Below, piece after piece: positions 49,051 to 62,382 of a DNA stretch of 64,000 nucleotides (positions are counted from its first letter, which is position 1; each line of letters opens with the position of its first letter). The position numbers and the translations under genes were made by a program. Under the pieces are notes generated by a model that was given only the letters and a program-made list of their open reading frames with translations, was not told where the DNA came from and ran no database searches. Origin of the DNA: Rallus limicola (taxonomy: Eukaryota; Chordata; Aves; Gruiformes; Rallidae); the NCBI GenBank assembly GCA_022605955.1, contig JAKCOZ010000007.1, positions 17,466,001-17,530,000 of the forward strand. Direction: 5' to 3'.

Positions 49051-52000
49051 ACACAAAAGCTCTTCTTGGGCAAAACTAATACAATGCTTCTACTAAAAAA
49101 AGATTGGTAGTAATGTGGTATCAGATTTTCTTGCTTCTGACAACACAGCATTTAGTAGGGCCACCTTCACAGCTGGATGCCCAGAACTCTTTGTAGCTGT
49201 TTGTGTCTTGCCCTTAAATTATAATGAAACAACTTGTCAAAACCCTTGATCATCCTAACAGCTACAATCTGCCATCAGGAGACCTAGTGGTGACTGAGGC
49301 AGTGCTGCCCAGCCTCTCCATGCTGCTAATTCTGCTGTTCTGCTTCCTTCTGGTGTTACTGCAAAGTGACCTACCTGCACCTTCTTTATGACTGACCAAA
49401 TATGGAGAAGTTTCTATGCCTGTGCCATCAAGGAATTACCATTTTTCTGTGGTACTCACGTGGCTTTATGAGCTTTGTGGTCTCCACTGCAGTTGTGAGG
49501 CTGGTTCTGGGTTTGAGGGAACACGGAGCCATACCTACCATTTGTTTTACTCCTTGCAGGAGGTGTGACTGGTCTTTCACATCTCTGTCAATCCATAACA
49601 GACAGGCTCTGGCTGGGAAACATCTGTTTCTGTGGCAACCTCATTTCCCTACCTCACTTGCAACATCTTTTCTGTTGCTGGACAATCCATTATTGACACA
49701 CAGGTAGATGAATAGTCTTTCTCTACCCTTTAGTTGCTGGCACAGCACAAGGCATTTCCTAATATAAATGTAATAGCGTTAGTCCCATGTTCTTAATCTT
49801 CTGATTTACTGATCAGGAGCAGAGTGACAGAAACACTGCACGCTCATAGCGGACGTTAATTCACCATCTGCTTCGCATGAACAAAGTGTTTATTATGGAT
49901 GACACTATCAAAAGCAGGAAATATGCTGGATAACCCAAATGGTGTTGGTCTTAATCTTTTGGAGTTGCCCTTGCTTCTGCAAAATGGGTGTGATAATACC
50001 TCTTCATATCCCAAGGAAGTTCTGAAGGCAAATTTAAAGTGTGCCACTGCAAGCAACATCCAGCACAAGTAAGTAGGTTGTTTGTAGTAAAGATTTAGGA
50101 TTATGATATGAAAGGGAAGAGTAAATAATTAAGCAAATATTTATTATTAAAAAAATACATTCTTAAGGGAAAAAAACACCAACATATCACAGAATGCTTC
50201 AAAAATGAAGATGAACAAAGGGACTACGTATCAACTGCATGAGTAATTTTAATTTTTGCACTTAATAACAATTTATGATTCATTTTGCAATATTCACGTG
50301 CTTTGGAGTTCCATGGAGGAGTTTGCTAACACTGTAAATTAGGTTGCTCACTAGTGAAAATCAGAAAGAACTAGTGTCTCTAAAAATAGCACTAATAAAT
50401 AATACACTTTGATATTTTGGGGGCTTATGAAGCATTAATGAGATTTGTAGCAGCGATTGTTATTTTAAAAAATCACAGCAATTTATTGTTGCTAATTACT
50501 CTCTTGGCACTGCATGTATTTAAGATTAATTGGAATGTCTGTACTCAGTAATGAGGTCCCATGTAGTTTACACTGACTGACAACATCTTCCTTTATCTGG
50601 GAAACTACCAATGGAAAATTTGTAAACAGGGCAGTAGCTCTTGGCAATCAAATTTTGAAAGTTTTACTTGATACAGTAGCGGTATCAGTAGAGTTAGGAT
50701 GAAAAGATCAGACAGTTCTGGCAGTTAATAATGACAATAAAAAAAATCCACAGGAATTCTGTCATGAAGGTGTAACTTAGACACACAGAAATGGATGTTT
50801 GATTCCTATGTGGTCAGACTTAGCATTCAGACAGAGACCTGATTTCTCAGTGTGCTAGAACATCATGAATTAAAACTGTAGCGTTTCTCAAAGATTTATT
50901 TTTATCACTATTTTGCTACTGTAAATTTAGTCAGCTAAGGATGGATGTTGGAAGAACAGTCCTTTCGTCTCCATCTTGAAAAGCTGTGAATAAATAACAG
51001 TAGGTGTTGATGACAGTAGGTGAGGATTACACTGTAGTGTGCTACAAGAATTTTTCTGAAATGCTTTATTTGTATATACATGTATGTGCATGTTTGTGCA
51101 TTTAAATATTTCTTTGGCAGCTGGCCTTTTTCTGTAGTTCATTTTAAAATGAGAACTTTGTGTCATTCTTTCTTGGATGCATTTATCAGGTGGGGCATAT
51201 AAAGAATCACGTATTACAGACTTCTTTGTCAAAGGGTAGGAAATGGCTTCTGGTTGTAGAACTCATTATTTTTTGAACTGGAAACCTGGTCTTTCCAGCC
51301 ACAAGCACATTTCTGGTTCTGGAAACACAAAAACCCCACAATCTATCACCCCCCAAAAAAACCCCACCCAAGCCCTAAAACCTCAACTTTTCCTGCATCA
51401 TGATGTTGAAATCACACTTAGTTATCCTGTCAAAAAACTAATTGTTTTCCGTGAACTCCTTATCTAGAATTTCTCAGGTAATGAGGGTAACAAGGAGTTC
51501 ATTTTGCAGAAGCTATAGGGGTGCAAATTTTCAGGCAGGTAGGCAATCAGTCTGTAAAATTTCAATTAGAATTGTCCAATCAATCTGAAGTGTCTTGAGC
51601 ACTTGTTAGATGAGCCCTTGAATAACACCAACAAAGTGATAGCATTAATGACCAAGAAAAGTTGCTTGTTATCTTCTTTTCTTTTTCCTTTTTTCTTTTT
51701 TTTTTGTGTTTAATTTTGTAATTTCTCATAAACTCACCTCTCTGCTCAGCTGGTGAATAGATGAACTGTTCGTACAGAAGCTATAGAAAAATTAGCAGAT
51801 ACACCACCGGTTGTACTTGCTTGGAGCACTGTGTTTCTGGGTATTATTGCTAATGCCTGAATTAATTTGGAATTGCATTTTAAATGGGAAAAGCATGGAT
51901 ATTTACTCTGCTGTTTAATGAGACTGAATTAGTCTCAGGGCACAGTTCTATTCTGTTGATTATTTTTTTTAAGGGGATGGGGAAGAGACGAGGTCCTGAC

Positions 52001-52868
52001 TGTTCTGGTGATTAGTTCCGCATCTTCAAAGCGTTTCAAAACTAAACTGTACATAAGGCGACGAGTGCTGGTGCACATTAATTCTGAGTGGTTCTGCCCA
52101 AAAGAGATAACAGCATGCATGCTTCTTTTCATCTAGCCAACACCCCAGCATAACTCTGGACTGTGGCTGAAATTGTGGTTCTCATTTGTAAGGTGGCTCT
52201 GGGGGGGATTTTGCACTTCAGGAGTAGATAGAAGAAGCTGTTGATGCTCTCCCCAAATTCTTGCCTTTGCCCAGAGCTTGCAAAAAAGAGCAAAACTCCT
52301 CATATGCTTGTTTATAGTCCTGCACATCTGGGCAAGGGCCAGGGAAAGTCTCTCTCTTGATTAACAGTGCTGTTTATTACACTCCAAATGTTTCTTTTCC
52401 CCTTAGCAGCAGTACTCTGACCTTGTTAAAATGGCTCAGAAAGAGTGAAACCAGAGGCATGAGACTTTGTGCACGGTGGCTACACGTGGTCAGGTGCTTT
52501 TCCTTGCTAATAGCTCCCATTGCAGGCAGCCAGATGAACTAGGAAGAGGGATGGCATCCAACTAGGTCAGTCGTGTCACCTGTTTTGTCACTGTAGTCTT
52601 AAAGGTTGGATGCAGCCAGCAGACGTGTAGCTCAGGACCTATCTATGTCCATGCTTCAATCCTGCACCTAGGTTTTTAAAACATTTTTAATAATTTCTAT
52701 GGCACAAATTGAGATAATATTTAGATAAAAGTGCTAAAATCCCTCTGCATTTCCATTAGTGAACTAAGTCAAAGCTAGCACCACATTCTCCCTTAGCCAT
52801 ATATATTTCCTACAGGTTTTTGTGGTGGCTGTTCAGTGCTTCTCAGGGTTGGGGAAGAACCTGGTGTT
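49051..52868. other. Unannotated intron 3 sequence, 3.8 kb
   Basis: Somewhat less AT-rich at 49140-49700, where a 101-codon + strand frame (49402-49707) has no recognised domain. The rest is AT-rich. A T-rich tract lies near 51680-51706. No repeat family is identified. Confidence 0.5.
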
Positions 52869-53069
52869 ACAGAATCACAGACTGGTAGGGGCTTGAAATA
52901 TCATCTAGTCCAACCCTCCCTGACAAAGCAGGATCATCTAGATTAGGTCACACAAGAGCATGTCTAGGTGGATTTTGGATGCCTCCAGCAAAGGAGCCTC
53001 CACAGCCTCTCTGGGAAGCCTGTTCCAGTGCTCTGTCACCCTCACAGTGACAAAGTCTTTCCTTATGTT
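52869..53069 (-). mobile_element. CR1 LINE 3'-end fragment, - strand
   Basis: ACAGAATCACAGACTGGTAG at 52869, then CTAGTCCAACCCTCCCTGAC, GCCTCCACAGCCTCTCTGGG and AAGCCTGTTCCAGTGCTCTG. This is the complement of a CR1 3' UTR of a different subfamily from the CR1-F-like copies. Its 5' break lies next to a 14-bp tandem repeat. Confidence 0.92.
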
Positions 53070-53111
53070 GTTAAAAATGAGCTGTTAAAAATGAGCTATT
53101 AAAAATCAGAG
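53070..53111. repeat. 14-bp tandem repeat, three units
   Basis: GTTAAAAATGAGCT is repeated exactly at 53070-53083 and 53084-53097, with a third diverged unit at 53098-53111. The first unit includes the end of the CR1 fragment, so the repeat formed at the element's 5' junction. Confidence 0.9.
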
Positions 53112-56100
53112 ATCAGAACTCCAAAACTTCTCAGCAAAAAGACAGAAAAGAAAAAAAATCCATTTGAAATTAGTGACCAGGTTTGTTTTGTTATGTTTAA
53201 AAAACAAGACTAACTCAGAACAACTGACTCTTGCAGCTGCTCCGGCTGTCCTGGTCCAAAGAGATGCTGTTCCCAGGACATTGGACACCTGCTGGGATAT
53301 ACACAGGACAATCCTCTGATAGTGGGCAATGCAGAGACCCCAGTAATCTTGGCTCCTGATGGGACCCTCAGGACTCCAATCCTTCCAAACTCCTAGGAGT
53401 ATTGTTTACCTATCTCTAAAATATTTTAAAGCCACTCTAAAATGTGAAATGCTTGGGTTCCTTCATGCAGGGGTCTTTCAGTAGCATCTAGTAGTGCTGC
53501 TCAATAGGCAGAAATTTGAGAGCTCACCCAACACAGTGACTTTTTATGTAGATGGTCAGAAAACTCAAAAAATTATTATAAAAACCTGTGTGTTATCTTA
53601 AACTGGTACATTTGTGAAAATAATAGCTTTTGTCTGAATCATTTTGTCAGATAATTTCTGAGTAGTTCAACCCTGTGCCTGTGCAATGTGACACCACTCT
53701 GCATGCATCCTTGAAATAGAGTCTGGCAATACTGCTGTCATTTTGTATTGCAAAGGACCCATTTAAAGTCCAATAATGTATTTAGAGGGTGGGGGGAGTT
53801 TTGCATATCTTTCAAAATAATTGAGTCCAGCACTATCTCAGAATTATTGGTAAGGTCAAGTACCGTTAACCCAGACAATCAAAAGTAATGAATCAAGGCC
53901 AGAAATATAATGAGATTTCAAAATAAAATAAAAGAACCCACCCAAAATTATTATTAATTTGCCTTCAGATGTCTCAGATCTCTAGGGTATTTTTACAATG
54001 TCCTCTATAATAACAAAGGCCAAACCCTTTCATTTTGAGCAAGGTACAATTCTAAAATAAACATCCTTCTACTGCAACAGTAGCCTTGAACATTAAGAAA
54101 ATAAACATAATACATTCATATATACATAAGATAATAAATGTTGCAACTACCGATGAAGTCATGGTACTTGGTTACAGAAGGGGTTTAAATAAGCAGAACT
54201 CTGGAAGAGGAAACCAAAAGGAGATTCAAGTTCTGTAAGAGATGGTACATTATAGCTGATCAAAGTCTCATTTTGCCTCGGCAGTAATGTTCTGCCCTTG
54301 TGAAACAGTGACAGAAACAGATACCAAGGAAATGACATAGATCAGCCATCATACACTTTTACCCCACACATAGCTCAGTCTCCAGTGATCTATAGTGCAG
54401 CACTGAAATTAAAGGTATACAAACATTACTCTTGTTCCTGACATTCGGATGAAGCCATCCAGGTCTGGATGCCTTCGGTGTACATGCCAGAGTCTATTAG
54501 GAGGGCTGCCTGCTGAGCTGTTCCAGTAGAGAAGGTGTTCCCAGATGAGCAGATGAGCAATGCCAAGAGGTCTATTGAAGCTGCAATAAGGGAAGGTTAT
54601 GATTTATAGTAATGAAATTAAGTGACCATTGACTTAGGTGTGCAGTCTTCTAGTGAAACACATTAGGAGACCATTGGCAAGCTGCACTTCTTAATCCTTA
54701 AATTTTCGATTGGCTTCTTAATGCCTTGGTTTGAGTATTACATCAAAAGGAATGGACAGGTTTTAACCCAGGTGAAAATCAAAGCAAAAATTGCAAAATA
54801 TCTAAGGGGAGCTATGTAACATACCTTTTATTCTTCATTCTCTAGCATGTATAAAGATTAAGTCCTAGTAATTTTCTCGTAATAAGGTTTGGAAAAAAAT
54901 GTGCTTTTTTCATACTAGAAATGTATGATTTTTCAGGTCCAAACCCCTGCCAATGAATCATAGTTTATTAATCTTTAATTCTTATATCTTTTTTCACAGT
55001 CTTCAATCTCTTGATTAGAATTTTGTCTGCTGTTTTATTTGCGGATGAATTGGTACATTGTGGTTTTGTGCATTTAAAATCATCAAGGCTAGAGAGTTGA
55101 GTTTTTGCAAAGTAGTGAAAACTATGACTGGTTTAGGCTCTTGAATGAGCATGATCTTAATCTCTTATTAGCTGCTTTAAGAGCTTTCCCTCTGTAGGTT
55201 GACAGCTTCATTAGTACTCATCACCCAAACAAATCAAGCTGAGCCAGGTCACTCCAAAATAATGAGATTGTCTTTTTATTTTTCTGAAGTACTCCTTCTT
55301 TTTCCTGGTTATATTAGTCTTTCCTACAATTAGCACCTCTTTTTATGGATGGTGATTTTGAAAGATGAAAAGCAATGTTATTTAATGTTATTTAAAGAAG
55401 ATGCAGATTTCAGCATTTTATGTTAAATGATGGTGCTTGTTGCCTCCTCAGGGATTCCCACTGTGTGGAAGATAATTTGAACCATGTGGAACTCAAACAC
55501 TGAAGGCATTAGAAAAGGAAATACTGTCATCCTTTCAGGAATTTCTTCTGATAGCTCCTTAAAAGGGAGGAAATGAGTGAAAGATGTGTTCACTACCATT
55601 ATGATCTTGAAGGGAAAGAAATACTGGTTTTATAGTCCATAAGGGTAGATAGAGCAATATTTGCATAATACGTAGTACTTTGTAGTAATATGTAGTTATT
55701 CAGAGGTTTGATTTTTCTGTAAATTTATGTATCTTTAGCCCTGCAGGCATATTGTCTGGTAAATCCAAACATGAATGATAATAACATCTACTCTAAACAG
55801 GCTACTCCTGTGACTATCTCTTTTTGACCAATGCAGGCGAGCAGATCCTATTGCTGCTCACTAGCAAGTTATATTTATGAGAAACAGTGGATGCCTTAAT
55901 AATGTCAGGGCTTTTTAGTCTAAGAAATGGATGCTTTATTGTTACTCCATGAACATCCTGTGGAAATCAAGAGGATTTTTCTTGCCACATTTTGACTTAA
56001 AGCTAAAAGAGCAACAAAGCATACATCCCCAAATGATCATTTGCATCTTAAACGAATCACGCAAGTAAGGAGTCATTGCCTCCTTTGCATCTTCCACCTT

Positions 56101-59100
56101 TCAAAATAAAATAGGTACCCTGACAGCAATTCTGCCTTCTTATGCTTCTAAAGCAGATTCCTTGCCATCTGCAGCTCTTGTGCTTATATTAATAAACGCC
56201 ACCTTATTCCTTACATATTGTCTGACCACTTTGTATTTTAGCGGCACTGATAGCTGTAAAATGCATCAATTCTTCTGGTGTAAGTTGGGTGCTCTCTTGG
56301 TGCAGCAGCTGGTTGCATAAATGAATATAGCAGCTTGTACATATCTCTGAGACTGTGCTCATTCACCATCTCTTTCATAATTCACTGGGGATGTGGGTTC
56401 CACAGTTATGCTTTTCTTTTCTCAATTTGTTATGGCATTTGCACCTTCATTCTCTGGAAACAGATAAGGGGCCTCTGAAGTGAGACATTGTGACTGCTTC
56501 GGGAATCTCTTCTTTCAGGAAACATTTATCTTTTCCTTTTTCCTTGTTTTTGGTTTTGCTTTGTTTTGTTTAACACAAATTGCAAATCAAGCTTCAGACT
56601 TTTGTGAAACTGTTTTGAAGACCGTCTGTCTGTATATAAGGATACACAGCATTCTATGTCATCTGAAATAACAGTGCACAATAGACCTTAATCTATAATT
56701 AAGGTCCAGGACTAGAAGGAAATTTCATCCTTTGAGCCCTGTCAAACAATTAGACAAGTGTATTTGTGTATCTTTTCTTTTCTAAACTAACAAATGTGGG
56801 CCCCTTTTGCACACAGGATACTGAGACTGGCCAGTGAGTAATCAGATCTTCTAAATCAGATCTTTTTTACCTACCAGTGACAAAGGTGACATTCGCTCAA
56901 CCAAGAGATGCAGCTGCCAGAGTTTAAGAAGTATTTCCTCTAAACGGCAGTAATGAACCATGTCGTTTTTCTTATCTTACAAATTAGGTAAATTGTATCA
57001 GTTCAAGTCAACTTCATTCCCAGTTTCAGTGGAAAACTAAAAAAAGGAAAAGTAGCTGGGCTGCTACACTCAAAATCCTTGTAGAAAAGTTGCCGGGCTT
57101 GCTTGTTGTTGTAATTGGGTTTGGTTTCTAATGAATGTTACCAAAGATTGTACCACACACCTTCAGCAGATGCTCACAGCTGGATTACACTTGTATTGCC
57201 TTTTTTTTCTAACCTGAAAAAAAAAAATTAAAATGTCTGTTATTCTATTTTTATACATTCATGTCCATTTCTTTAAGAAAATCTGGTTTCAACTCTTCTC
57301 TTTGCTAGTGTTAGTTCAGTGAACATCAGTGTCCATTTAAAGAAACAAAACAGAGATTCAATGCAAAACATGAATACCTATGCTGTTTTCACTCTGCCTT
57401 AAATGGATTTTATAATGTATTTTAAATGGATCACTTGCACGGCAGAGTAAATTTTTACTGCATATGTCCATTTTGAGACTCTGATGAGAAATTAAGATGA
57501 GAGGAGAAAAAATTCCAGGTATTTGAGTCTTTGGTCATCTCAGCTGAAACTCATTGCCTAGTACCTGTTTGACTCTGACTGTTCTTGATGGCAATTAACT
57601 GACTTCTGAGTTTCTCACTGTTAAATCCAGAATATTCTTGAATGCCTTGATGAGTTATGACCTTAGCAATGAAATGCACTGAATACATGGCGAGCAAGTA
57701 TGATGATAAAGTATTTCACCTGAGAAGCATATATGCTAAAGTAGTAATCACTAACTTTTGCTGGCCAATAACCAGTAAGACCAGTAATGTATTGCAACAA
57801 GCATACTCTGTTTCTCTCCCTGTTTTCTTTGTTTTAATCTTGCTCACGAAATACACCAACATGCTTGTGCCACCCATAAGTTGAGAACCTACCACCAAAT
57901 GGTGTACGTGTACTGTGGAGATTATTCTTGTCACTGATGCCATGGGTAGATATTTCCACTCTAGATAGATCAGTACAAATGACCTTCGCTTACAGTCATT
58001 TCCTTGAGGATGCCTAACGCTGCTTTAATCTGTCCACCTTGGCAAGTGCCTCCTGAGCTTTGCCAGATGAGCCATAGCTACTGCTGAGGCATGTTGTTGG
58101 CAGCAGTCATTTTCTTCTTCAAGATGAGCTCATATTCCTCCTGGCATTTACAGTTTTATATATGAAAGCACAGGCAGTATAGCCCCGATGTCATTGAATT
58201 TTATCAAGTATATTGTTTCGCTCCTCCTGCTCTGGCAGAAGTGGCAATTATCGCATGCTATTGTTCCACCATAGTAAGAGGACTCAGAGTCAAGAAGTAC
58301 AGCTGAGCACAGCCAGTTTATATTAAAAATAGGTCTCAGCAATTAAAAATTGCCCAGTCTTAACTCCCTAGTTGCAAACAGGCTGTAGGAGTGCTGCTAA
58401 AGTGTATTAAACCAACGTATTAAAGTAATTCTACGAATAGCTTTACTCTTCACAGACACCCAAGTAATTTTTATGTAAACTGCCTATTAAAACACGAACT
58501 ATTCATCACCATAGAGATGGGTGCACTAGCTACATTCTCTAACAAGATTATAATACTTTTTTTTTTTTTTTAATTTATTTTAAAGCCTGAATGTGAGGTA
58601 TAAAACCTATGGTTTCTTTTGTTGTTGTTTCTAATTGAGGGTGTTGTGTAAGAAGCATCTACGATTCAATGAATCTTTTTTTTTTATCTGGAATAAGTAA
58701 ATGTAGCATAAAAATGTAATGGCTAAAGTAAAAATAATGGTAAGTTAGTGATAGGAATTCAGGTGTAAATTAGAGTGTGTTACAGGAATGCCAGAAGCCC
58801 ATAAATAATGTAACAAACAAGAAATCAATGATAGCTGACAAAATGTTTAAAGACAGAAAGGAGACAGTGAGTTTAATTCTGTATTCGTATTCTCAACCCT
58901 GGCTTCATCTTTCAGATATCCACTATAGACCTCTATGCAAAATGTTTTACATATAACAGCCAATAATGTATTTTCTTTTTCAGCAAATACTCCTGTTTTC
59001 TGTAATGCTCCAACATTTTTTGACATCATTACCATAGCATTTGGGCTATATGCATAAAAGCACTGTATTTTGGCTCCTGTAGGCATTTGTGTCTGCATGT

Positions 59101-61263
59101 ATATATTGATAGACATCCATGTGCCTCTCTATATAGACATATACATTTAACTGCATAGAGATATTTAAAGACTATGTTGTGGAATATGTGAACAGAAGAA
59201 GAAGAATAAAGAAAATTATCTACCCTGACTCAGGTACCTCACACTGTACAGAGCAGCTATATTGCAGATCCTCTTGACAGAAGCTCAGATAAGGAAGCTG
59301 CAGTGATGACAGCTACAGACGAAGAGATCAGGCAGGATTTACAGATGATCACTCAAATCCCAGCATTTAAGACATGTGTCAGTCGTGTTTCAGTTCAGGT
59401 TTTACTAGGTTGCATAAAGTCTGCCTTTATATGTACAAACTCTATGAACTGGTTTTGCTGCACTTGGGTGTGATAAGACTTTGTGGAAGGTAGCTGGGCA
59501 GTGTTGCTAGTGGTAACAGCAATGATATGAACAAACGTTTAAAATTGTTTATCCAACTAAACATATTTCTTTCAGTGCTCTTCCAGTGGTTCTTAATTTA
59601 AATCTGCTGCAGAACTGAAGATCAAAGAATCTAAATTAGTTGAAAAATATCATAGTCAGATATTATTCAGTAGAAAATAAAGCTGCAGCACAACAACTGT
59701 GCCTGAACAGAGAGCAATGACATTTCTCCTCAATTAATCTGTCCTAGTACCCGGGCAAACAGCACATCGAGCAAATCTCTTAACTGTGTAAACAAACAGT
59801 GGCGCTAATAGAAAAACAACTTGCTGTAGGAAAAGCAGCATAAAAACAAATGTTTTCAGAACAATAACAAACAAAACGCATCACAGTAATAAATGTTGAT
59901 GAAAACAGAATTAAAATTATAAATACATCATTCTCATAATTCCTTTCTCAGAATAAATCAGTTTAAGCAGCTTCTAACGTAAGAGCTCATACTATAAGTA
60001 TAATTAAAAGAAATAAATTCAATATATTTAACACTGGAGATAAAGCATACAGTCTCTGAAGACCTGACTTTCGATTACATTAGCTTGTTCTATGTTCTTC
60101 ATCAGAATGGGGGACACTGAGGAACTGAGCAGGTCTTGTAATAAAGTTGTGTCTTGTAGTGAGGCAGTGAGAGGATACTCAGGGCTGTGTTAGCTCCTGC
60201 ACAAAGCAGAAGATCAGTAAGTGGTGGCTCCAGCTGGAACAGCTTTGCTGTAAAGGCAGCGTATCCTTTGCTATGGCGTACAGGGCAGTAAGCTAGTGAC
60301 CACCACCCTGCAGGGTTCCTGCACCATCCATTTGCTGCTGCAGAGGAAATAAAGAAGGTTCAAATGTTCACTCCCAGGGCATTTTCCTTACTCTCGAAGA
60401 TGAAATTTCTGGAAGAGAAAGTCAGGGACTCAACCACTGGCTGGCATGCTAGGTTTCAGGGGGTTCTGGTTTGGGTGGATTTTTTGGATGGAGATGGTTG
60501 CTGAAGTGTAACAAAGAAAAGACGAGCAGTTGATGTTGAATGGGCAGAGTTGCACTTATTCCTTCCTGTAGTAGAATATGTCTTTATCTTTGGAATGTTT
60601 TACATTGGAAATGCTGTGGCTTTCAATACCCTCACTGGTCCCTGATATCCTCTGCTCTCTTATAGTGATGGCAGTACTTTGGACAAATGAATTAACTGGT
60701 GAATTTGTTAACCCAAGCTCTGATAGGAACCTGAGGGCACCGCTGTAGGTCCAGTACTGGGTCACTCACCAGACTAGGTACTGGAAGACTTAGGAAGCTT
60801 TGGGAGAGAGGACTTCCACATGTGGGTGACACATGGCCAGGTACATCCAGTTTATCTGAGGATTGGTTTTCCAGCTGAGGGTCTGCTAGTGTCCAGCAAA
60901 GCACTTGTGCATGCGGATGCTGTGGAAAAACTAAAGAACTTGCACACATACCTGATAGTCCTAACATAGACTCCAACAAGGTGGGGTAGATGCTCAGAAA
61001 AAGTGTATAGAAGGGAAAAATCTGCCTGCTCTGTATTACTTCATGTGTTCGTATTTGCTTCAGGGTTTTATTTTAAATGGTATCATGACTCTTCCTCTCT
61101 TCCATTCTCTAAGTACTAGATTTATTCAATGAGGAAAAAAGTAATCCTTCTGGATAGATGCTAGTGTTTGTAGTCACTTGGTGCCAGGTTTGCAAAATAT
61201 ATAGATTTAAATATTGGATGTTGAATGTGTTCCCGCAGCATGTTGATGATTTTTTCTGTGTCT
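53112..61263. other. Unannotated intron 3 sequence, 8.1 kb
   Basis: I see no CR1 or LTR signature in this stretch, and no RNA gene. A T run near 58556-58572 is simple sequence, as is a 10-bp near-duplication (GATGAGCAGATGAGCA) near 54545-54560. The open frames at 57657-57884, 58847-59116 and 60692-60979 have no domain. Confidence 0.5.
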
Positions 61264-61308
61264 CTGTGTGTGTGTTTCTGTGTATGTGTGTGTGTGTGTG
61301 TGTGTGTT
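61264..61308. repeat. (TG)n microsatellite, interrupted
   Basis: Alternating TG with a short interruption near 61275-61284. The uninterrupted part runs at about 61285-61307. Confidence 0.92.
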
Positions 61309-61607
61309 TGTTTATTCATCACTTATGGAATGGTGTTTGAAAATAAAGATTTCTGTGGCTCAGCTACACAGATGGGATTGGCTGTACAAGACCTTTCTTT
61401 TAAATTAACAGTCTCTGCTCTCCATGAAAGAAAAGGCCTCTATTAGAAGATCCTCATCTTAGTCTCTTCTTATTGTCTTAATTGAGCCTTTGAACTGCAG
61501 TCAGGAAAAGCTCACAGCAAATACAGTATCCAATCAGATGTATATTTTTAAATTAATCTACATTTGAATACCTTTGCTGATTTCCCACCAGCACCTGCAA
61601 AATAAAA

Positions 61608-61620
61608 GGGGGGGGGGGGG
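61608..61620. repeat. 13-base G run
   Basis: Thirteen consecutive G bases flanked by A-rich sequence. Such a run may be error-prone in sequencing. Confidence 0.9.
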
Positions 61621-62005
61621 AGAAAAAAAGGTTTGAAAAGAAAGGGAATACATTTGCAAGTTTAATTTCCCTAGGGAGAAGCAAGCTTTTCAGAGCAACT
61701 TTGATACGTTTCTTTCTTCTTTGTGTAACCTGTAGTTTAATTTTTGTTCACATTTTTGCATTCACATTTGCATGATAAAAGAGGTTGCATTTTTCTTTTA
61801 AAGAATGTTCCAGAATATCAAAGTTATTCATAGGAGAAAACCAGTAATAAAATGAAAATTTAAAAAAATTTTCTTCTTTTTAGCAATTTGTATATACAAT
61901 CCACTATAATGTCCAATGCTTTTACTGATATGAGCAGAGAGTGATGTTTTTCAGAAGGTTGTATGAAATATTGTTGCACTGCTATTTTCATGGTGATTCT
62001 GTAAG

Positions 62006-62190
62006 TGGAGCCTGCATTTTTAATGGAACTAATCAGCCCAGAGATGGAACGTTTTATCCTCAACGATGAAGATATTTTTTTAAAAAATCTCCAACCCAAG
62101 CAGATGTTTGAGCAGCTCAGCAACCCTTCTAAAAGCTTCTTTCATGCCATCCATCCTAAAGCTGAAGTGATTGTGAATCTGGGAGTGAAA
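62006..62190 (+). other. Unrecognised protein-like open segment with donor-like site
   Basis: Within an open frame (62005-62232) the reading MELISPEMERFILNDEDIFL followed by LQPKQMFEQLS looks more protein-like than other chance frames here, with balanced polar and hydrophobic residues. A donor-like AAAGTACGT lies at 62188-62196 and a weak acceptor-like AG at 62004-62005. There is an in-frame stop just upstream (TAA at 62002-62004). I do not recognise a family. It could be an unknown exon, a processed-gene fragment or chance. Confidence 0.2.
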
Positions 62191-62364
62191 GTACGTAGAA
62201 AATCTTTGGAGCAAAGCAGTAAATGTCTGTGATCAGTATTTATTAGAGCTGGAGGCCTTGGTTTTATTTCCTACTCAGATATATTTTACATGGGGATTTC
62301 CTAATTTCCTCTTAAGCACTGAGAGAGCAGAAGCAGCAGCACCCAGCAACATATATAGACATAC

Positions 62365-62382
62365 ATGAGATGAGATGAGATG
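62365..62382. repeat. (ATGAG)n short tandem repeat
   Basis: Three to four pentamer units. Confidence 0.8.
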
